This document shows positions 20,874 to 23,884 of a stretch of 23,884 nucleotides of DNA, piece by piece. Source of the stretch: 1-14-0-10-37-14 sp037130845 (GTDB lineage: Bacteria; Patescibacteriota; Patescibacteriia; Patescibacteriales; Patescibacteriaceae); contig JBAXSE010000021.1 in NCBI GenBank assembly GCA_037130845.1, positions 1 to 23,884 on the forward strand, written 5' to 3'. Made by a program: the position numbers and the translations under genes. Within the stretch, counting starts at the first letter, position 1; every line of letters begins with the position of its first letter. Under the pieces are notes generated by a model that saw nothing but the letters and a program-made list of their open reading frames with translations, ran no database searches and had not been told where the DNA came from.

Positions 20874-22163
20874 TTATTTATTCTCGCACAGCGGAAACTT
20901 AAGAATCGCCGCCTCAGGGCCCAGGCCATAGATTAGCTTTTTGTAAGTGCTGCAGGTGGCGCTAGTGTTGGGCCAAATGCCTTTGCCCGCCAGCCACTGG
21001 CATTGGCCATCGCATTCCGAGTTGATCCTGCAATTTTTGGCGGCATCTGCAGTCCTGGCAATCGACCAACAGGAGACCTCTTTCTTAGTAATAGTTGAAA
21101 TCAAGATAGTCTCCCTCCTGATTGACCCGCCCAAAGCGCTACAATTTCTACTCAAGTCCACGCTCGGGCTCAGGCAAATAGAGCCATCCAATAATGTTTC
21201 GATGATAAAATCTTGCTTAGCCTTCTGCAGCAGGCTGCTATTGTCAGTCTGCGTTAAATCCAGCCTGTCTCTAATTATTATCTTGTTGGTAGTCGAGTTA
21301 TAAGTAAAGACCATATTATAATCTTGCGCCTGGTTCTCTGATACCGCCTCAAAGCTGTCGTTGTCTGCTTCGCCGATCAAGATCGGCTCGGTCCTATAAA
21401 GCGGGATAAAATATATCTGCCCATGGTTGCTAAAGAAGCGAGAAAAGCGATAGCCTTGCTTTTCAAAATAAGGGAAAACCGTAAACAGATTCTGGTCAAA
21501 CAAAGGCAGTTTTTTGACATTATACTTTATCAACCCCAAGACGGGTGTACCGTAAAAATAAACATACTCACGATCCATGCCGATATTATCGCTTGCTCGG
21601 CCGGAAGTATCTCCCTTGAATATAACAAAGCTGCCCGGATCATTGCTGATTATCTCCGGCGTCGAGGTAGGAGTATCCTGATAAAAAGCCTCGTTTTTGT
21701 CGACAAAGTAGACAGGCTTATCGCCAACCTGGCTGATGGTGGCATAGTCATACAGCTTTTGGCCGTTTAATTGATGCAGATATATCAGGCTCTTGGACAG
21801 CAGCTTGTATTCATTATTCCTGTCGCCGGCTATGCCTTTTTCCTTATCAACGACTGCAAAAGTGCCGTAGTCTGCCTCGGGCAACAGCCGAAAGACCCAG
21901 CCGTTTTTATACAGACCGGCGCTGCCCATCACCGGGCAGCAGAAATACCCGACATAAACCGCCTGGTCGCTCTTGAAATATCCGCCGCCGATATCCTTTA
22001 GCTTAATATCAACGCCATTGATGCTGGCTATACCGTCATATGAAAAATTGACCGCCGGTCTTGCTATTTTCTTGGAGGCCATTTGAGAAATAAACCAACC
22101 AAGCCCGCCAAGAGTGCAAACAAGGATAAGAATAGCCAAGATAATCTTAAATTTATTGGACAT
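20874..22163 (-). CDS. Membrane-anchored extracytoplasmic protein with DKNYY-like repeats
   Basis: The protein (429 residues from this start) has an N-terminal hydrophobic anchor (KFKIILAILILVCTLGGLGWFI) and a long outside domain. Short segments such as VYFVDKNEAFYQD, REYVYFYGTP and SDQAVYVGYF resemble the DKNxxYY beta repeats of the DKNYY family, a surface-protein repeat. The C-terminal 90 residues contain many Cys, including CRINSECDGQCQW, suggesting disulfides. Start choice: MSNKFK at 22163 gives a normal anchor; ATG at 22202 (MWKYLS) is in frame but adds 13 residues and its GGGG lies too close. Followed by the small membrane protein gene, with no terminator between. Confidence 0.75.
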   Translation of the reverse strand: MSNKFKIILAILILVCTLGGLGWFISQMASKKIARPAVNFSYDGIASINGVDIKLKDIGGGYFKSDQAVYVGYFCCPVMGSAGLYKNGWVFRLLPEADYGTFAVVDKEKGIAGDRNNEYKLLSKSLIYLHQLNGQKLYDYATISQVGDKPVYFVDKNEAFYQDTPTSTPEIISNDPGSFVIFKGDTSGRASDNIGMDREYVYFYGTPVLGLIKYNVKKLPLFDQNLFTVFPYFEKQGYRFSRFFSNHGQIYFIPLYRTEPILIGEADNDSFEAVSENQAQDYNMVFTYNSTTNKIIIRDRLDLTQTDNSSLLQKAKQDFIIETLLDGSICLSPSVDLSRNCSALGGSIRRETILISTITKKEVSCWSIARTADAAKNCRINSECDGQCQWLAGKGIWPNTSATCSTYKKLIYGLGPEAAILKFPLCENK

Positions 22164-22218
22164 AGATTTGATATAGTATTGAGCCGAAAGATATTTCCAC
22201 ATCCCCTAATTATCCATC

Positions 22219-22248
22219 AAAAAGAGGCGTTTGTCCAACGCCTCTTTT
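22219..22248 (-). terminator. Terminator of the rhuM gene
   Basis: AAAAGAGGCGTT pairs exactly with AACGCCTCTTTT around a 5-base loop; U-tract on the minus strand. Confidence 0.85.
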
Positions 22249-22269
22249 CACTGACTGGCGTAAAACATA

Positions 22270-23319
22270 TTATTTTTCTTTCCCATCACCTTTATCCACC
22301 AACTTTTTCATTTCCCTATCAAAATCGGAAATATAATTCTGATCTTGCACTGCTTGATATTTTTCGTACTCCTTTTCCGCCAACGCAATCGCTACTTCGT
22401 GCGATATTTTGCCACTATCCATCAAGATATCTTTTTCATTGAATTGCAAAAAAGCATCCAGCTTCTCCACCCAATCCTTCATTTTCATCAATACACCTCT
22501 TTGCGCTTGCATCTCTGCGTAATCCAAATACATAGTCACAATTCGGTTTAACTGATCCAATTCTCGCTCATCCAAATAATTTTTAGCAATAACCACGTCA
22601 TTTTTTCTAATCGCGCCTTGGGGAGAATTTTTCCAACTAATAAGGCCGAGATTCGGTTTATTACTACTTACTCGTGAATGAATAATTTCTGCTGCGGTCT
22701 GCTGTGAAATCGCCCAATGCAACTTATTTTGCACTGTGGCGAAAAATAACACGGTCGTTTCCGCCTGAGGATTATAATCAACGCTGCATTGCGCGTATAT
22801 ATCGGTAATTTTTTGATAAAACCGACGTTCGCTGCTGCGGATATCCCGCACGCGCGCCAATTGTTCCTCAAAATAATCTTGGCCAAAAAGATAATTAGGG
22901 TTTTTGAGCCGTTCGTCGTCCATTGCAAAACCCTTGATAATATATTCCTTGAGCCTGGCTGTCGCCCAAATGCGAAATTGCGTCGCCTGCGAGCTATTAA
23001 CTCTATAACCAACAGATAAAATTGCATCAAGATTATAAAATTTTATAGATTGCTTTTGTGTTTTTCCCTCCATAGCTCCATGCTGAGTGGTATGTTCCAA
23101 AATGGAACTTACCACTTTTTCATCCAATTCCCCGGTGCTAAAGATATTTTTAAGATGTTTGGTAATCGCCGGTCTTTGCACGCCAAACAAAAGAGCAATT
23201 TTATCTTGTGTCATCCAGATATTTTCATCACGCAAAAGGATTTCCACTCTTACTTGGCCGTTGGGCGTAGTATAGAGCAAAAACTCCGTAAATTGGTCAG
23301 GCAAGATGTTTTTAGTCAT
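22270..23319 (-). CDS. rhuM: RhuM family protein
   Basis: A 349-residue protein of the virulence RhuM family, full length. There is an N-terminal helix-turn-helix-like part, IWMTQDKIALLFGVQRPAITKHLKNIF (about 34-60), then the family hallmark FYNLDAILSVGYRVNSS and FRIWATARLKEYIIKGFAMDDERL (about 93-137), and a C-terminal helical part with AKNYLDEREL (about 245-255). The name comes from a Salmonella pathogenicity-island gene; the biochemical role is not established, and family members are common in accessory regions of many bacteria. ATG at 23319 lacks an SD; a good TATAAT lies at 23369-23374 on the minus strand. Likely horizontally mobile, with no partner toxin beside it. Confidence 0.92.
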   Translation of the reverse strand: MTKNILPDQFTEFLLYTTPNGQVRVEILLRDENIWMTQDKIALLFGVQRPAITKHLKNIFSTGELDEKVVSSILEHTTQHGAMEGKTQKQSIKFYNLDAILSVGYRVNSSQATQFRIWATARLKEYIIKGFAMDDERLKNPNYLFGQDYFEEQLARVRDIRSSERRFYQKITDIYAQCSVDYNPQAETTVLFFATVQNKLHWAISQQTAAEIIHSRVSSNKPNLGLISWKNSPQGAIRKNDVVIAKNYLDERELDQLNRIVTMYLDYAEMQAQRGVLMKMKDWVEKLDAFLQFNEKDILMDSGKISHEVAIALAEKEYEKYQAVQDQNYISDFDREMKKLVDKGDGKEK

Positions 23320-23504
23320 ATGTTTTTATATTTGAAATTATCCACAGCCGCAAATACCATTTAATACCATTATAGCAAATACGAACAAAAAGCGAAAGGA
23401 GTACAAACTTAGTATTATTACAAAAAAGACTGAAAGCTGAATTTCAATCTCTTTGTACAGTTGTTATTTTAACAAAAGCCTCGTTCATGACTTAGCCCTA
23501 TGCA

Positions 23505-23535
23505 AATAAAAACTGCCAACATTATATTGGCAGTT
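23505..23535 (-). terminator. Terminator of 23564-23782
   Basis: AACTGCCAA pairs with TTGGCAGTT around CATTATA; TTTTATTT follows on the minus strand. Confidence 0.75.
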
Positions 23536-23563
23536 ACTTTCTTCATCGAGATCTGAAAAGATC

Positions 23564-23782
23564 TTAGCATGAACCCATTCGCCAACGAGGGTCGCCCATT
23601 GTAGATTTTTTTGTAAATCTGTCAGTTATCGCTTGTTGGCGTGCAATTTCTTCATCAATCTTCTTTTGAATCTGATAATCGTTATGTTGCTTCTCTATTC
23701 TGCTATATTCGGATGCAGATATCTCGCCTTTATAGAGCCTAGACTTATGATATCCTAGATAATCTTCAAATACGTCTGGCAT
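23564..23782 (-). CDS. Small charged protein of unknown function
   Basis: A 72-residue soluble protein: MPDVFEDYLGYHKSRL, a helical KGEISASEYSRIEKQ, then a charged helix KKIDEEIARQQAITDRF and a short tail ending MGDPRWRMGSC. No family is recognised. AAGGAGA five bases before ATG and a terminator after the stop make it a real gene. A TATAAT on the minus strand (about 23829-23834) may be its promoter. Confidence 0.75.
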   Translation of the reverse strand: MPDVFEDYLGYHKSRLYKGEISASEYSRIEKQHNDYQIQKKIDEEIARQQAITDRFTKKSTMGDPRWRMGSC

Positions 23783-23847
23783 AACAGTCTCCTTTTTTAT
23801 AAAATGAACAAAAAAATTATTTAATAATTATAGGTAGTCCCTAGAAT

Positions 23848-23865
23848 CTAACGCAACAGCGTTAG
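23848..23865. repeat. Hairpin near the window end
   Basis: CTAACGC-AACA-GCGTTAG, followed by CTGTGGGTGTTAATTAATT. No T-tract. It may be the edge of an element continuing outside the window. Confidence 0.5.
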
Positions 23866-23884
23866 CTGTGGGTGTTAATTAATT

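Noticed and set aside
1..23884. tRNA, rRNA or UGA recoding
   Set aside because: No tRNA cloverleaf or rRNA segment was recognised by eye, and UGA ends genes normally.

Overview
The window looks like a chromosomal segment from a small-genome, hairpin-rich bacterium. The gene set is single genes for core functions (gdh-type glutamate dehydrogenase, uppP, glmS, recQ, an exported FKBP isomerase), an Nramp-related transporter, many short orphan proteins and RhuM. Intergenic spaces are packed with palindromes. My best guess is a member of the Patescibacteria (CPR), but there is no rRNA or ribosomal gene here to prove it. UGA is a normal stop (recQ ends in TGA). Promoters are bacterial, TTGACA-17-TANNNT. 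Some genes have clear Shine-Dalgarno (SD) sites; others (uppP, the transporter, recQ, rhuM) have none.

Layout. 1-3435 is an accessory island: two proteins made only of the repeat found in some phage integrases (one unit at 89-298, nine units at 424-2112) and a divergent unknown gene (2341-3195), followed by three strong hairpins. 3436-8502 holds a secreted unknown, glutamate dehydrogenase, a 550-base gap full of palindromes, the transporter and divergent uppP. 8500-13677 holds glmS, recQ and the FKBP isomerase. 13720-18014 holds an acidic coiled-coil protein, a macrodomain protein and a 799-residue membrane protein. 18015-20650 holds a small acidic ORF between two identical inverted 51-base repeats and two unknown proteins, one with a zinc knuckle. 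20656-23884 holds a small membrane protein with a DKNYY-like membrane-anchored protein, RhuM and a 72-residue unknown.

Functionally, glutamate dehydrogenase (nitrogen), GlmS (amino sugar for wall precursors) and UppP (lipid carrier recycling) are housekeeping neighbours, mostly single transcription units with their own terminators rather than operons. No multi-gene defence system or complete mobile element is visible.

The most unusual signals are non-coding. (1) Two unrelated genes (gdh and the FKBP gene) carry a homologous leader with a covarying hairpin ending exactly 13 bases before ATG. (2) A 51-base bulged palindrome always sits in the same orientation against the U-tract of a terminator. 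(3) An orphan integrase-repeat array has matching promoter motifs. All alignments and counts were done by hand.
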